DNA from: Nonomuraea corallina
GTDB taxonomy: Bacteria > Actinomycetota > Actinomycetes > Streptosporangiales > Streptosporangiaceae
Assembly: GCF_027620315.1 (NCBI RefSeq)
Contig: NZ_JAPNNL010000053.1
Location: 1-39,674, forward strand
Reading direction: 5' to 3'
Length of the DNA stretch: 39,674 bases
Shown: positions 7,780-21,302 of the stretch, piece by piece
Numbering within the stretch: the stretch's first letter is position 1
Layout: each line of letters begins with the position of its first letter
Position numbers and translations under genes: made by a program
The notes under the pieces: generated by a model
What the model was told of the DNA's origin: nothing
The model's database searches: none
The model's input: only the letters and a program-made list of their open reading frames with translations

Positions 7780-9816
7780 TCAGGGGGTGGTGAGGTCGAA
7801 GCGGCGCACGGTCACCGCTCCGCCGAGGGCCTGGGTGGCGTGGTTGAAGATGCCGAAGCGGTAGCCCATGAAGAACTGCCAGGCGTTGTTCAGGGTGAAG
7901 GCCGGGCCGAGGCCGGTGAAGGTGCTGCCGTCGGTGCTGTAGGAGAAGCGGGCCTGCCGTCCGGAGCCGGGCCGGATGTCGGCGCTGACCCGCAGCCAGA
8001 TCCGCCCGCCCGAGATGTTCGCGCTCGCCGCCTCGGTGCCGGTGCCGGTGGTCTGCCATGAGCTGTTCATGGTCAGGCCGTTGGTCATCACGACCCGGTT
8101 GACGCCGTTGTCGCGCTTGACGCCGATCCAGGCCGACTGGTCGCGCAGCATGGCCAGCCCGGCGCGGTCGCCGTTGGCCATCTGCGAGTAGTCCAGCTCG
8201 ATCGTCGCCGTCGACGACGGGCCCTGGATGCGGTGGGTCAGCGTGTTGCGGGCGTTGTAGAGGTCGCCGGTGACGGTCGCGGTCTGCAGGCGCAGGCCGT
8301 TACCGGTGGAGAAGCGGCTGGTGTCGGGGTTGTGGTTCCACTCCCAGCGGTGCCCGAGGGTGGGGGAGGTGAAGGTGTCGGGCCCGATCATGGGGGCGAC
8401 GGTCCGGCTGGTCTGGATGTTCGGCCTCGGGTAGGTCGCCCCCCAGCCGCCGTTCACCGTCTGCACGACCGGCCAGTCGCCGGTCCAGGTGATCGGCGCG
8501 AGTGCCGGGACGCGCCCGCCGGGGTAGGCGTCGACGAACGACATGTAGTACCAGTCGCCGTTCTGGGTCTGAACGAGTCCGCCCTGGTGGGGCACGCCGC
8601 CGCCGGAGATGGGGCCGGGCATGTCGAGCAGGACCTGGCGCATCTCGTACGGGCCCCACGGCGAGGTGGAGCGGAGCACGTACTGGCCGTTGGCGGGGCG
8701 GGTCAGCCAGATGTAGTAGTAGCCGCCGCGCTTGTAGAAGCGGGCGCCCTCCAGGGTGCCGACGCTGCTCGGCGTCTGGAACACCTGCTGCGCGCGCACC
8801 TGGCTGAGCCCGTCGGCCGAGAGCTGGGCCACGCTGATGGTGCCGTTGCCGTAGGCGACGTACATGGTGTCATCGGTGTCGATCAGCAGGCCGGCGTCGT
8901 AGTAGCAGTTGTTGATACGGGCGCGCTTGCTCCACGTGCCGTCCACGGCGGAGGCGGTGTAGACGTAGGTCCGGTTGAACTCGACGCAGCCGATCCAGTA
9001 GTAGGTGCTGTTGCTGGGCCGGTAGTTCAGGGTCGAGGCCCAGATGCCCTTCACGTACGCCCGGCCGCCGGACAGGTCGTAGGCGGCGGAGTCGAAGTCG
9101 AGCCTCGGGACCGAATGCCCCGCGTACTCCCAGTCGACCAGGTTGTAGGAGCGCAGGATCGGCGCGCCCGGCGAGTAGTGCATCGTCGAGGCCGAGTAGT
9201 AGTAGGCGTCGCCGACCCGGATGATGTCGCCGTCGGCGAAGTCCTGCCAGACGACCGGGTTGGCGTAGGTGCCTCCGGGGCCGGGGTCGCCGCCGCCGTC
9301 CATCTTGACGAGCTGCCACTGCTGGTTGTTGCCGCCCCAGTCGTCGTACTGGACGATGTTGGCGCCGTCGGCGGTGGAGGCGCTCTGGACTTCGAGGGCT
9401 TTGTTGCTGTGGCGGGAGATGAGGCGGACGTGGCCGTCGGTGCTGTCGGCCAGGCGCCATTGCTGGTTGGTGCCGTTGTGGTCGGTCCATTGGACGATGG
9501 AGCCGCCGTTGGCGGTGGACCAGTTGTAGACGTCGAGGACTTTGCCGGAGTGGCGGGACTTGAGTCGGTAGTAGCCGCCGCCGGAGTCGACGAACTGCCA
9601 TTGCTGCTGGTTCTGGTTGTTCCTGGTCCATTGGGTGATGCGGGCGCCGTCGTTGGTGGCGAGGTTGTAGAGGTCCAGGGCCTTGCCGCTGTTGCGGTTG
9701 ACCAGGACGTACCAGGCGTTGGTGTCGACGGTCGCCGCGTGGGCGGCCGACGCCTGGGGCGTGAGGAACACGCCCAGGAGCAGCAGGGACGAGAGAGCCA
9801 CGAGCACGCGCCTCAC
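7780..9816 (-). CDS. secreted GH43 beta-xylosidase/arabinofuranosidase with N-terminal ricin domain and C-terminal beta-sandwich
   Basis: 678 residues from the GTG at 9816, chosen because GGAGG lies 5 bases before it and the signal peptide (RRVLVALSSLLLLGVFL) then starts at residue 2; an upstream ATG at 9852 would add 12 residues. The order is signal peptide, ricin/CBM13 domain (about 28-174), short GGGDPGPGG linker, five-bladed GH43 propeller from TYANPVVWQDFADGD (the base Asp about 195) through YYDAGLLIDTDD and TLEGARFYKRGGYYY (general acid Glu), then a C-terminal concanavalin-like domain from about 475. GH43 enzymes release xylose or arabinose from xylan fragments. A LacI-type palindrome lies 83 bases upstream of the start. 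Confidence 0.92.
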   Translation of the reverse strand: MRRVLVALSSLLLLGVFLTPQASAAHAATVDTNAWYVLVNRNSGKALDLYNLATNDGARITQWTRNNQNQQQWQFVDSGGGYYRLKSRHSGKVLDVYNWSTANGGSIVQWTDHNGTNQQWRLADSTDGHVRLISRHSNKALEVQSASTADGANIVQYDDWGGNNQQWQLVKMDGGGDPGPGGTYANPVVWQDFADGDIIRVGDAYYYSASTMHYSPGAPILRSYNLVDWEYAGHSVPRLDFDSAAYDLSGGRAYVKGIWASTLNYRPSNSTYYWIGCVEFNRTYVYTASAVDGTWSKRARINNCYYDAGLLIDTDDTMYVAYGNGTISVAQLSADGLSQVRAQQVFQTPSSVGTLEGARFYKRGGYYYIWLTRPANGQYVLRSTSPWGPYEMRQVLLDMPGPISGGGVPHQGGLVQTQNGDWYYMSFVDAYPGGRVPALAPITWTGDWPVVQTVNGGWGATYPRPNIQTSRTVAPMIGPDTFTSPTLGHRWEWNHNPDTSRFSTGNGLRLQTATVTGDLYNARNTLTHRIQGPSSTATIELDYSQMANGDRAGLAMLRDQSAWIGVKRDNGVNRVVMTNGLTMNSSWQTTGTGTEAASANISGGRIWLRVSADIRPGSGRQARFSYSTDGSTFTGLGPAFTLNNAWQFFMGYRFGIFNHATQALGGAVTVRRFDLTTP
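9282..9748 (-). repeat. ricin/CBM13 module, copy 2 of a 467-bp direct repeat
   Basis: The partner of 7173-7639, same orientation. The only visible protein difference in the domain is VQSAS here against VQGAS in the GH62 copy; most of the other base changes are silent. Confidence 0.9.
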
Positions 9817-9898
9817 AGGAACCTCCAGAGGGTGTTCGTTCGCGCCGGGCACGGTGTGCGGGGACGCCGCCGGGGGCCCGGGACCTCGGCTGTCATGT

Positions 9899-9912
9899 TG
9901 TTAGCGCTAACA
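9899..9912. promoter_or_regulatory. LacI-family type operator upstream of GH43
   Basis: TGTTAGCGCTAACA is a perfect 14-bp palindrome with the central GC step and spacing typical of LacI-family operators. It lies 83 bases before the GH43 start. A one-mismatch copy is at 12144-12157, before the CE1 esterase. The gap 9817-10183 (367 bases) holds this site, the xylanase terminator and a GAAAGTTTC palindrome; no gene was seen in it. Confidence 0.75.
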
Positions 9913-10003
9913 TTTCAATCGCGAGAAGAGCGGTGTGATCCGGCCGTCGATCGGGTTGTCGCGAAGTACATCTGACGGTCCGGCCCGGCGTCAACGCGAA
10001 GCC

Positions 10004-10036
10004 CCCTCCCGGCGGAACCGCCGTAGGCCGGGAGGG
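10004..10036 (-). terminator. hairpin terminator behind the GH10 xylanase
   Basis: CCCTCCCGGC/GCCGGGAGGG, a perfect 10-bp stem with a 13-base internal segment that itself contains GGAACC. It lies about 150 bases after the xylanase stop and before the GH43 promoter region. Confidence 0.65.
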
Positions 10037-10091
10037 TCTTTCCTCCTGGAGTTTCACCCCCGGAAGGATCGCGTCGAACCGCTCGTGCGGC

Positions 10092-10102
10092 TGAAAGTTT
10101 CA
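10092..10102. promoter_or_regulatory. TGAAAGTTTCA palindrome (xylanase-type cis element)
   Basis: A perfect 11-bp palindrome of the form GAAA-G-TTTC. Sites of this form have been described in streptomycete xylanase promoters (from memory). Three more full or near matches lie in the xylanase/CE1 divergent promoter region. Confidence 0.5.
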
Positions 10103-10183
10103 CCGCGTCCCCGAGTGCGCCGGTCCTGGGGAGGGGGCGGTCACCGCCTCGCGGAAGCCCGCCCCCCGCCCCTCGGGACGGCC

Positions 10184-11800
<1,617 letters not shown>

Positions 11801-11909
11801 TCAGTGTGAGAATCTGGCCGAAACTTGTCAAGGAATCAATGAAATCTTTCGGCGTACGGTCCTCGCCCGATCAGGCTTTCACCGGGTGCGGTATCCCGAT
11901 CAGGCAGGT

Positions 11910-11956
11910 CGAAAGTTTCGGCAGCCGGACCGGCGGGGGTGGCGGTGAAACTTTCA
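11910..11956. promoter_or_regulatory. pair of GAAA-S-TTTC palindromes
   Basis: CGAAAGTTTCG at 11910-11920 and TGAAACTTTCA at 11946-11956 are each perfect 11-bp palindromes, with centres 36 bases apart. They match the element at 10092-10102 and point to one transcription factor for the whole xylan set. Confidence 0.6.
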
Positions 11957-12055
11957 TGGCGCCGCCTCCGCCGGCCGGACGCGGCCGTTCCCGGTAACCC
12001 CAGGTCGGCCCGGGGAGCGGCGGCGTCCTCCGGCCGCACCCCGGGATGGGATGTC

Positions 12056-12083
12056 TTGACATGACCATTCCCGCTCGTATTTG
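12056..12083 (+). promoter_or_regulatory. possible promoter of the CE1 esterase
   Basis: TTGACA (12056-12061), 16 bases, TATTTG (12078-12083). The -35 is perfect and the -10 weak. The LacI-type site at 12144 lies about 50 bases downstream of the expected start of transcription, where a bound repressor could block elongation. Confidence 0.4.
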
Positions 12084-12143
12084 CTCCGGGACGCCACCAC
12101 CTCCCGCCGCCCCCCGAGGAGGAGCCCGACCAGCACATCCCTG

Positions 12144-12157
12144 TGTTAGCGCTCACA
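12144..12157. promoter_or_regulatory. LacI-type operator, second copy, upstream of CE1 esterase
   Basis: TGTTAGCGCTCACA matches the perfect 14-bp site at 9899-9912 at all but one position (6 of 7 pairs symmetric). It is 197 bases before the esterase start. Confidence 0.6.
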
Positions 12158-12341
12158 ACCCGGCCCGTGCCGGGGACACGCGGCGCTGACGACCGCGGCG
12201 ACGCGAGATCCGCACAGGCACCCTGCGGCCCTCGCCTCACCGCCCGCCGACGCAGGCGGTTCGCCCGCCGAACGCCTGCCGCCCGGCGGGACCCGCACGC
12301 CCAGCTCACCGCCGCCGAGCGGCCGGCGGGGGCCAGAGTGA

Positions 12342-13706
<1,365 letters not shown>

Positions 13707-13741
13707 CCAGCGGCTCCGCATCGCCGGGGAAGCCGCCGCAC

Positions 13742-13777
13742 ACCCCCTGACCTCCCGTACCGCGGAGGTCAGGGGGT
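13742..13777. terminator. bidirectional hairpin terminator between CE1 esterase and the kdp operon
   Basis: A perfect 14-bp stem (left arm ACCCCCTGACCTCC, right arm 13764-13777) with an 8-base loop. The stop codon of the kdpE remnant (13769-13771) is inside the right arm, so the remnant runs straight into the terminator. Confidence 0.88.
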
Positions 13778-13843
13778 ACGGCGGTGGCCCATGCCGGGTT
13801 CGTCGACGAGGGGTTCGTCGTCGACGACGAAGATCTTGGTCAT
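13769..13843 (-). pseudogene. kdpE: kdpE response-regulator remnant with internal in-frame deletion (24 codons)
   Basis: The ATG at 13843 overlaps the kdpD stop as ATGA, exactly where kdpE should begin. The first 13 codons read MTKIFVVDDEPLV, the start of an OmpR-type receiver with its acidic pair DD. The next 11 read DEPGMGHRRTP and stop; E-P-G-M-G-Y-R-F is the usual C-terminal wing of KdpE. About 200 codons, including the phospho-acceptor Asp and the whole DNA-binding helix, are therefore missing while the frame is kept. The product cannot be a working regulator. I infer an internal deletion. KdpD itself looks complete. Confidence 0.82.
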
Positions 13844-16377
13844 GGCGCCGCCGTCCCGGCGTGTACGGGCAGGCTGACGATCATCGTGAGGCCTCCTCCC
13901 GGGGTCTCCTCGGGGGTGAGGGTGCCGCCCATGGCCTCGGTCAGGCCCCGGGCCAGGGCCAGGCCGAGGCCGACGCCGGCGCCGTTGTCGCGGTCGCCGA
14001 GGCGCTGGAAGGGCAGGAAGACCCGTTCGTGGTCCTCGGGCGGGATGCCGGGGCCGCGGTCGACGACGCGGATCTCGACCCGGTCGTGGTGGTGGCCGGC
14101 GGTGAGCAGGACCTTGTGCTCCGGGGGGCTGTGGCGGACGGCGTTGGCCATGAGGTTGACGAGCACCCGTTCCAGCAGGGCGGGGTCGGCGACGATGTCG
14201 GGCAGGTCCACGGAGATGTCGCCCTCGATGCGCTCACGCAGCGGGCCGAGGTCGTCGACGGCGCGGGGCAGGATGTCTTCCAGGGCGACGGGTTGCGGGG
14301 ACAGGCCGAGGACGCCGGCCTGCAGGCGGCTCATGTCGAGCAGGTTGTCCACCAGCCGGCTCAGGCGGGTGAGTGACTCGTCGGCGGTGGCCAGCAGTTC
14401 GTCGTGGTCCTGACTGCTCCAGGTGATGTCCTGGTCGCGCAGGCTCTCGACGGCGGCCTTGGCGGCCGACAGCGGGGTGCGCAGGTCGTGGCTGACGGCG
14501 GCGAGCAGGGCGGTGCGCATCTTGTCGGCCTCGGCCAGCGGCTTGGCGCGTTCGGCCTCCTCCTGCAGGCGTTCCTGGCGCAGCGCGACGGCGGCCTCGG
14601 CGGCGAACGCCTCCAGCACCCGCCGGTCGCCGGCGTCCAGCAGCCGCCCTCGTCCCGCGAGCACCAGTTCCTCGCTGATCGCCACGTCGGTGTCGGCCAC
14701 GCCGGGCGCGGTGCAGGGGGCGCCGCCTGCGGTGGCGACGATCCGCCAGGCGCCGGAGTCGGACTGGTCGTCCGGGCTGCGTTCGCCGATGCGTTCGAGC
14801 AGGGTGACCGACTCCAGGGCGAACGTCTCGCACAGCCGGGCCAGCAGCGAGGGCAGCGCGGCCTCGCCGCGCAGCACGTGCCCGGCCAGAGTGGACAGCA
14901 GCTCGGCCTCGGCGCCCGCGCGGGCGGCTTGCCGGGTGCGCCGTGCGGCCAGGTCGACGATCGTGCTGACGGCGGCGGCGACGAGGACGAACACGACCAG
15001 GGCGAGCAGGTTGTCCGGGCGGGCGATGGCCAGTTGCCCGGTGGGCGGGGTGAAGAACCAGTTGAGCAGCAGCGTTCCGCCGACGGCCGCGGCCATGGCG
15101 GGCCACATGCCGCCGATGAGGGCGACCCCGATCACCAGGCAGAGGAACAGCAGGATCTCGCTCGGCAACTGGAACACGTCACGGAACTGCCACAGCGCCG
15201 CGGCCAGCGCCGGCATGCCCACCATGGCCACCGCCCAGCCGGCCAACCGGCGTTCCCGGGTCAGCGCGGCGCGGGCGCGTTCGGGGCGGCGGCGGCCCTG
15301 CTTGGCCTCTTCATGGGTGACCAGGTGCACGTCGATGGAGCCGGAGCGGGCGGTGGTCTCCACGCCGACGCCGCGGGAGAAGAGCTGGGCGAAGTGGTCG
15401 CGGCGGGAGGCGCCCAGGACGAGCTGGGTGGCGTTGACGCCGCGGGCGAAGTCGAGCAGGGCGCGGGGGATGTCGTGGCCGATGACCTGGTGGTAGGTGC
15501 CGCCCATGCTCTCGACCAGGGTGCGCTGGCGGGTCAGGGTGGCGGGGTCGGCCCCGGCCAGGCCGTCGGCGCTGGTGACGTGGACGGCCAGCAGGTCGGC
15601 GGCGCGGGTGCGGGCGGCGATGCGGGCGGCGCGGCGGATGAGGGTGTCGCCTTCGGGGCCGCCGGTCAGGGCGACGACGACGCGTTCGCGGGTCTCCCAG
15701 GTGGTGGCGATGCCGTGGTCGGCGCGGTAGCGGTCGAGTTGTTCGTCGACCTTGCCGGCCAGCCACAGCAGGGCCAGTTCGCGCAGGGCGGTGAGGTTGC
15801 CGACACGGAAGTAGTTGGACAGGGCGGCGCCGACTTTCTCGGGGGTGTAGACGTTGCCGTGGGCCAGGCGGCGGCGCAGCGCCTCGGGAGACATGTCGAT
15901 GAGCTCGATCTGGTCGGCGCGGCGGACGACCTCGTCGGGGACGGTTTCGCGCTGGGGTACGCCGGTGATCTCCTGGACGACGTCGTTGACCGATTCGAGG
16001 TGCTGGATGTTGACGGTGGTGATGACGTCGATGCCGGCGTCGAGGATCTGGTCGATGTCCTGCCAGCGCTTGGCGTGGGGGGAGCCGGGCACGTTGGTGT
16101 GGGCGAGTTCGTCGATGAGGGCGACTTTGGGGGCGCGGGCGATGACGGCGGCCACGTCGAGTTCGGTGAAGGTGGCGCCGCGGTGGGCGACGGTCCTGCG
16201 GGGGATGATCTCCAGGTCGTGCAGGAGGTCGGCGGTGCGGGGTCGGTCGTGGGTCTCGACCAGGCCGACGACCACGTCCCGGCCGCGTTCGCGGGCCCGG
16301 CGGCCCTCGCTGAGCATGGCGTAGGTCTTGCCGACCCCGGGCGCCGCCCCGAGGTAGACGCGCAGTCGTCCCCGCAT
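13840..16377 (-). CDS. kdpD: KdpD sensor histidine kinase
   Basis: 845 residues, full length. The N-terminal KdpD domain has the Walker-type GAAPGVGKT (10-18) and ALIDELAHTNVPGS; a universal-stress-like segment follows. Four closely spaced membrane helices (DUF4118) lie at about 380-480 (LAGWAVAMVGMPALAAAL, LLFLCLVIGVALIGGM, LLALVVFVLVAAAVSTIV). The H-box is SHDLRTP with His630, and the ATP-binding domain has NLMANAVRHSP, DRGPGIPP and GVGLGLALARG. KdpD senses K+ limitation or ionic stress and phosphorylates KdpE. It starts one base after kdpC stops. Its partner kdpE is only a remnant here, so either another regulator takes the signal or the kinase is orphaned. Confidence 0.96.
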   Translation of the reverse strand: MRGRLRVYLGAAPGVGKTYAMLSEGRRARERGRDVVVGLVETHDRPRTADLLHDLEIIPRRTVAHRGATFTELDVAAVIARAPKVALIDELAHTNVPGSPHAKRWQDIDQILDAGIDVITTVNIQHLESVNDVVQEITGVPQRETVPDEVVRRADQIELIDMSPEALRRRLAHGNVYTPEKVGAALSNYFRVGNLTALRELALLWLAGKVDEQLDRYRADHGIATTWETRERVVVALTGGPEGDTLIRRAARIAARTRAADLLAVHVTSADGLAGADPATLTRQRTLVESMGGTYHQVIGHDIPRALLDFARGVNATQLVLGASRRDHFAQLFSRGVGVETTARSGSIDVHLVTHEEAKQGRRRPERARAALTRERRLAGWAVAMVGMPALAAALWQFRDVFQLPSEILLFLCLVIGVALIGGMWPAMAAAVGGTLLLNWFFTPPTGQLAIARPDNLLALVVFVLVAAAVSTIVDLAARRTRQAARAGAEAELLSTLAGHVLRGEAALPSLLARLCETFALESVTLLERIGERSPDDQSDSGAWRIVATAGGAPCTAPGVADTDVAISEELVLAGRGRLLDAGDRRVLEAFAAEAAVALRQERLQEEAERAKPLAEADKMRTALLAAVSHDLRTPLSAAKAAVESLRDQDITWSSQDHDELLATADESLTRLSRLVDNLLDMSRLQAGVLGLSPQPVALEDILPRAVDDLGPLRERIEGDISVDLPDIVADPALLERVLVNLMANAVRHSPPEHKVLLTAGHHHDRVEIRVVDRGPGIPPEDHERVFLPFQRLGDRDNGAGVGLGLALARGLTEAMGGTLTPEETPGGGLTMIVSLPVHAGTAAP

Positions 16378-16378
16378 C

Positions 16379-17218
16379 TCAGCCCCGATCGAGTGCGAGG
16401 TTGAGTTCGAGCACGTTGACCGCGGGCTCGCCCATGAAGCCCAGCGCCCGGCCGGTGGTGTGCTCCGCGATCAGCGCCTGCACCCGGTCGAGGGCGAGGC
16501 CGCGCTCCTTCGCCACCCGCGGCGCCTGCAGCTCGGCGTAGGCGACGGAGATGTGCGGGTCCAGCCCGGAGCCGCTGGCCGTCACCGCGTCGGCGGGGAC
16601 CACCGGGGTTGTGGCGTTCCCGCGGACCGGGACGGTGCGGCCGGCCGCGTAGTCCTCGCCCGGCTGGGCGCACACGACCTCGCGGCCCTCGTACGTGGCC
16701 GTGAAGGGGGTCGCGGGGCAGGCCTGGTTGACGCTGACGGCCCGGTCGGGGAAGACCTTCAGCACTGCGCCCACCCCGTCCGGGGTGCAGTACGGGCGGG
16801 CGCCGCTGACCCCCTCCAGCTCGCCGACCGCCTTGGAGCGGGCGCAGACCTGGGTGAGCAGCGACTGCCTGCCCTCGTCGTCCGTCGCCCCCGGCAGCAC
16901 GTCGAGGACGTCTTCGGGGCCGAGGTTGCCGGCGGAGGTGGACGTCGGGTCGTAGCCGTCGCCGGCGGCGGACGGGCGGGACTGGAAGTACGTGGCGATC
17001 GGCTCGCCGTCGGCGTCGGTGAAGGACTGGCCGATGAGCGAGCTGCCCACGGCCTTGCCGTCCTTCTCGATGACCGAGCCGTTGGCGTGGTCGTTGAAGA
17101 GCGCCTGGGCGACGCCGGTGGTGACGAGCGGGTAGACCAGGCCGAGCAGCACGGTCAGGACGGCGACCGCGCGGAGCGCGGCGAGGTGCTGGCGCAGCCA
17201 GCTGGGCAGGCGTTCCAT
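16379..17218 (-). CDS. kdpC: KdpC, potassium-transporting ATPase C chain
   Basis: 279 residues, with one N-terminal membrane helix (ALRAVAVLTVLLGLVYPLV) and the rest outside. The conserved ends are present: SVIEKDGKAVGSSLIGQSF and YFQSRPSAAG near the start, VTASGSGLDPHIS, and the C-terminal GEPAVNVLELNLALD. Compared with the roughly 190-residue enterobacterial protein, it carries an insert of about 80 residues in the middle with four cysteines (QVCARS, PYCTPDG, NQACPA, VVCAQPG), which could form disulfides outside the cell. I recall a similar insert in streptomycete KdpC, so it is probably an actinobacterial feature. KdpC stabilises the KdpFABC complex. It starts right at the kdpB stop. Confidence 0.95.
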   Translation of the reverse strand: MERLPSWLRQHLAALRAVAVLTVLLGLVYPLVTTGVAQALFNDHANGSVIEKDGKAVGSSLIGQSFTDADGEPIATYFQSRPSAAGDGYDPTSTSAGNLGPEDVLDVLPGATDDEGRQSLLTQVCARSKAVGELEGVSGARPYCTPDGVGAVLKVFPDRAVSVNQACPATPFTATYEGREVVCAQPGEDYAAGRTVPVRGNATTPVVPADAVTASGSGLDPHISVAYAELQAPRVAKERGLALDRVQALIAEHTTGRALGFMGEPAVNVLELNLALDRG

Positions 17219-19336
<2,118 letters not shown>

Positions 19337-19337
19337 G

Positions 19338-20999
19338 TCAGGACAGTCCTTCTGCGATCGGGCCGAGCGCCAGGGCGGGGAGGAAGGTGAGGGCGACCAG
19401 GATGACCGTCACGCCGACCACCAGGCCGACGAACTGGGGACGGTGGGTCGGCAGCGTGCCCGCGCCCTCGGGGACGGGTGACTGCGCGGCCAGCGAGCCG
19501 GCCAGGGCCAGCACCAGGATGATCGGCAGGAACCGGCCGAGGACCATGCACAGGCCGAGCGCCACGTCGTACCACGGGGTGTTGACGGTCAGACCGGCGA
19601 AGGCGGAGCCGTTGTTGCTGGAGGCGGAGGTGAACGCGTACAGGACCTCGGACAGGCCGTGCGGCCCCGTGTTCAGCATGGAGGCGCGCTGTTCCGCCGA
19701 GCCCATCGCGAACGCGGTGCCGACCAGCACCAGGATCGGGGTGACGAGGAAGTACATCGAGGCGAGCTTGATCTCACGCGCGCCGATCTTCTTGCCCAGG
19801 TACTCCGGGGTGCGGCCGACCATCAGGCCCGCCACGAAGACGGTGATCACGGCCAGGATGAGCATGCCGTACAGGCCGGCGCCCGCCCCGCCGGGCGCCA
19901 CCTCACCCAGCATCATGTTGACCAGCGGCATCATGCCGCCGAACGGCGTATAGGAGTCGTGGAAGGAGTTCACCGCGCCGGTGCTGGTCAAGGTGGTGGC
20001 GGCGGCGAAGGTGGCGGAGGTGGAGACGCCGAAGCGCACCTCCTTGCCCTCCATGGCCGCGCCCACGGCCTGCGGCACGGTCGCGTTGCCGGACAGCTCG
20101 AAGACGTTGGTGAGCACGACGCCGCCCAGCGCCAGCACGCCCATCACGGCCAGGATGGCGTGGCCCTGGCGGACCTGCCCGACCATCTTGCCGAAGGTGC
20201 GCGGCAGCGCGAACGGGATCAGCAGGATCAGGAAGATCTCGAACCAGTTCGTCCAGGTGGAGGCGTTCTCGAAGGGGTGGGCGGAGTTGGCGTTGTAGAA
20301 GCCGCCGCCGTTGGTGCCCAGCTCCTTGATGACCTCCTGGGAGGCCACCGGGCCGCCGGTGATCGACTGGGTGCCGCCGGTCAGCGTGGTCACCTCGTGG
20401 ACGCCGGAGAAGTTCTGGATCAGCCCGCCGGCGACCAGGACCAGCGCGCCGGCGAACGCGATCGGCAGCAGGATGCGCAGCGTGCCGCGGACCAGGTCCA
20501 CCCAGAAGTTGCCGATCGTGGCGGACCTGCGCCGGGAGAACCCGCGTACCAGGGCGATCGCCACGGCCATGCCGACGGCGGCCGAGACGAAGTTCTGCAC
20601 GGCCAGCGCGGTCATCTGGGTCAGGTGGCCCATCGTGGACTCGCCGGAGTACGCCTGCCAGTTGGTGTTGGTCACGAAGCTGATGGCGGTGTTCCAGGCG
20701 ATGTGGTCGGTGACCGGCTCCATGCCCAGGCTCAGCGGCAGCTTGTCCTGCAGGCGCTGGATGCCGTACACGACCAGGACCGAGACCAGGGAGAACGCCA
20801 GCAGGCCGCGCGCGTAGACGCCCCAGCTCTGCTCGGCGTCGGCGCGCACGCCGAGCAGACGGTAGGCGACCCGCTCGGCACGGTTGTGCCGGGGGGTGGT
20901 GTAGACGCGGTACATGTAGTCGCCGAGCGGCCGGTGGACCAGGGCCAGCGCGACGATCAGGGAGAGGACGAAGAGCGTCCCCGCGGCGATCTCACTCAT
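19338..20999 (-). CDS. kdpA: KdpA, potassium-binding channel-like subunit
   Basis: 553 residues with about ten membrane helices. The selectivity-filter loops of the SKT-like repeats are visible: [53 protein letters not shown] and [11 protein letters not shown]. The start ATG shares its A with the TGA of kdpF (TGATG), so translation is coupled. KdpA binds K+ outside and passes it to KdpB. Confidence 0.97.
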   Translation of the reverse strand: MSEIAAGTLFVLSLIVALALVHRPLGDYMYRVYTTPRHNRAERVAYRLLGVRADAEQSWGVYARGLLAFSLVSVLVVYGIQRLQDKLPLSLGMEPVTDHIAWNTAISFVTNTNWQAYSGESTMGHLTQMTALAVQNFVSAAVGMAVAIALVRGFSRRRSATIGNFWVDLVRGTLRILLPIAFAGALVLVAGGLIQNFSGVHEVTTLTGGTQSITGGPVASQEVIKELGTNGGGFYNANSAHPFENASTWTNWFEIFLILLIPFALPRTFGKMVGQVRQGHAILAVMGVLALGGVVLTNVFELSGNATVPQAVGAAMEGKEVRFGVSTSATFAAATTLTSTGAVNSFHDSYTPFGGMMPLVNMMLGEVAPGGAGAGLYGMLILAVITVFVAGLMVGRTPEYLGKKIGAREIKLASMYFLVTPILVLVGTAFAMGSAEQRASMLNTGPHGLSEVLYAFTSASSNNGSAFAGLTVNTPWYDVALGLCMVLGRFLPIILVLALAGSLAAQSPVPEGAGTLPTHRPQFVGLVVGVTVILVALTFLPALALGPIAEGLS

Positions 21000-21088
21000 C
21001 AGAACCGCTCCGGGAACAGGAGGGCCACGATCATGAAGATCACCAGACCGACGGCCACGACGAGACCGGTGGCGTTCACGGCGCTCAA
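20999..21088 (-). CDS. kdpF: KdpF, small stabilising subunit
   Basis: A single hydrophobic helix ending in VALLFPERF, the KdpF signature. The TTG at 21088 gives 29 residues and overlaps the upstream small gene's stop as TTGA; the GTG at 21079 would give 26 residues. The TTG start is preferred because other actinobacterial KdpF proteins are 29-30 residues and begin M-(S/T)-A-x-N (from memory). KdpF sits at the KdpA/KdpB interface and stabilises the complex. Confidence 0.88.
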   Translation of the reverse strand: MSAVNATGLVVAVGLVIFMIVALLFPERF

Positions 21089-21168
21089 AGCCGTTCCACC
21101 GCCTTCACGACCAGCCCGAAGATCGCGAAGATCGCGATCGTCAGGGCGACGACGATGATGTCGATCAT
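21085..21168 (-). CDS. 27-residue single-helix membrane peptide, first gene of the kdp operon
   Basis: ATG ATC GAC at 21168 with AGGAG 5 bases upstream. The peptide begins [17 protein letters not shown] and ends VVKAVERL: one hydrophobic helix followed by a positively charged end. Its stop overlaps the kdpF start by four bases (TTGA), so it is translationally coupled to the pump genes. It is not KdpF, since KdpF with its FPERF end follows. I do not recognise a named family. A role as a second accessory helix of the pump, or as a leader that controls translation of kdpF, is possible. Confidence 0.7.
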   Translation of the reverse strand: MIDIIVVALTIAIFAIFGLVVKAVERL

Positions 21169-21302
21169 CCTCACTCCTCAGTTCGATGATGAGAGCGCCG
21201 CCTGTGCTGCGCGGACTCAGATCAAGGAAACGCGGGGAAATGAGGAGTTTTGTCGTTCTTGACGGCTTTCATACGGGTACGGCGCGAATATTGATGGGTT
21301 CC
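21169..21302 (-). promoter_or_regulatory. kdp operon leader/promoter region
   Basis: 134 bases between the P450 scrap and the first kdp gene, locally AT-richer (about 21225-21300). It must hold the kdp promoter; I see no clear -35/-10 pair and no obvious KdpE-type T-rich operator, and it is too short for a c-di-AMP (ydaO) riboswitch. Confidence 0.35.

Noticed and set aside
21169..21302. c-di-AMP (ydaO) riboswitch before kdp.
   Set aside because: The leader is only 134 bases, and no matching core was seen.
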